Assembly: GCA_002398105.1 (NCBI GenBank)
Contig: DHCD01000110.1
Location: 21,505 to 26,758, forward strand
Source of the DNA: Syntrophomonas sp. UBA4911
GTDB lineage: Bacteria; Bacillota; Syntrophomonadia; Syntrophomonadales; Syntrophomonadaceae
Direction of reading: 5' to 3'
DNA length: 5,254 nucleotides
Both the position numbers and the translations under genes were made by a program. The notes beneath the pieces are model-generated. The model worked only from the letters and a program-made list of their open reading frames with translations, made no database searches and was not told the DNA's origin. Each line of letters starts with the position of its first letter. Within the stretch, counting starts at the first letter, position 1. Of the stretch, positions 4,720 to 5,254 are shown piece by piece.

Positions 4720-5254
4720 GAGCTCTTGGTATATCGCCTCATAGGCATTGAGCTCTTGGGGCAGTGAATACTTTCGCGCCACCAGGCGGCGTGCATTTTC
4801 TCCCATCTGCCGGCATAACCGCCGGTTAGTTATCAAGGTACGGGCCGCTGCGGTCATATCCGCCTGGTTTCGGACATAATAACCTTCCCGGCCGTTTTCA
4901 ATAATGTTCAGATTACCCGGCACAGCTGTGAGCAGGCAGGGTTTACCCAGACTCATAGCCTCCAGGGCCGCCTGGGGCTGTCCTTCACTGTGAGAAGTGT
5001 TTAAGACCACATCGGCCCGCGCCATCATGGTGTACATCTGGTCATGAGGAAATTCGCCGGGATATATTACCCAGGGCAGGCTTTGGATGCGCTTTTGAAT
5101 AGAGTCACTGTATTCCCGGTCAATAACAGCGCCGAGAATCAATAAGCGCAGATCAGAAAATTCGGGCTGCAGTTTTTCCAGGGCGTCAATAGCAAATTCC
5201 AGGTTCTTGACTGGTCTCAAGCCGCTGGGCAGGATGAATACAAAGTCATTATCT
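4705..5254 (-). CDS. GT4-type glycosyltransferase, C-terminal part (5' end beyond the window)
   Basis: This is the C-terminal Rossmann domain of a retaining GT-B glycosyltransferase, which moves a sugar from a nucleotide-sugar donor to an unknown acceptor. The visible 182 residues begin DNDFVFILPSGLRPVKNLEFAI, the usual first strand and loop (with the conserved Arg and Lys) of the donor-binding domain. Next come the LRLLILGAV strand, a YPGEFPHDQMYTMMARADVVLNTSHSEG segment, and the EX7E donor-site motif (E in SEG to E in ALEAM), then GKPCLLTAVPGN and a C-terminal helical tail. The frame is open to the right edge; a TTG at 5220 inside it is not the true start, since the homologous sequence continues upstream of it. 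The acceptor domain is missing. The LPSGLRPVK opening recalls the GLT1D1-like subset of GT4, but this is tentative. It converges on the sirtuin gene with a 19-base gap; its real operon partners lie outside the window. Confidence 0.92.
   Translation of the reverse strand, partial: DNDFVFILPSGLRPVKNLEFAIDALEKLQPEFSDLRLLILGAVIDREYSDSIQKRIQSLPWVIYPGEFPHDQMYTMMARADVVLNTSHSEGQPQAALEAMSLGKPCLLTAVPGNLNIIENGREGYYVRNQADMTAAARTLITNRRLCRQMGENARRLVARKYSLPQELNAYEAIYQELLAGN

Noticed and set aside
4720..4759. Repeated GAGCTCTTGG at 4720 and 4750
   Set aside because: Both copies lie in the glycosyltransferase coding region and encode similar QEL residues, so chance and codon use explain them.

Overview
This window looks like chromosomal DNA from a low-to-mid GC member of the Firmicutes, probably a clostridial or Negativicutes-type anaerobe. 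The evidence is strong AGGAGG-type ribosome binding sites, use of GTG and probably CTG starts, and above all the DUF1659 / DUF2922 / YvrJ trio of tiny proteins, which I know only from Firmicutes. The lineage is an inference, because no rRNA or marker gene is present.

Layout, left to right. (1) Positions 1-1828, minus strand: a membrane-anchored diguanylate cyclase with a signal-peptide-like N-terminus, one transmembrane helix, two GAF-like domains and a GGDEF domain. It lacks only its last few residues at the left edge. (2) Positions 2096-2704, plus strand: a six-helix queuosine-precursor transporter of the YhhQ/VUT family, divergent from the cyclase and closed by a strong intrinsic terminator. 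(3) Positions 2841-3645, minus strand: a three-gene cassette in the order DUF1659, DUF2922, YvrJ, with a terminator-like hairpin before the last gene. (4) Positions 3930-4685, plus strand: a sirtuin NAD-dependent protein deacetylase, divergent from the cassette. (5) Positions 4705-5254, minus strand: the C-terminal half of a GT-B (GT4) glycosyltransferase that runs off the right edge and converges on the sirtuin gene with a 19-base gap.

Most neighbours are divergent or convergent, so the window is a set of single-gene units rather than one pathway. The only clear operon is the small-protein cassette, whose function is unknown; it is the best candidate here for an under-described system. The other genes are a signalling enzyme, a tRNA-modification precursor importer, a protein-acylation eraser and a cell-surface or glycan enzyme. 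I found no RNA genes, mobile elements or CRISPR arrays. The two larger gaps (about 250 bases at 1844-2095 and 284 bases at 3646-3929) hold only weak promoter or leader signals.
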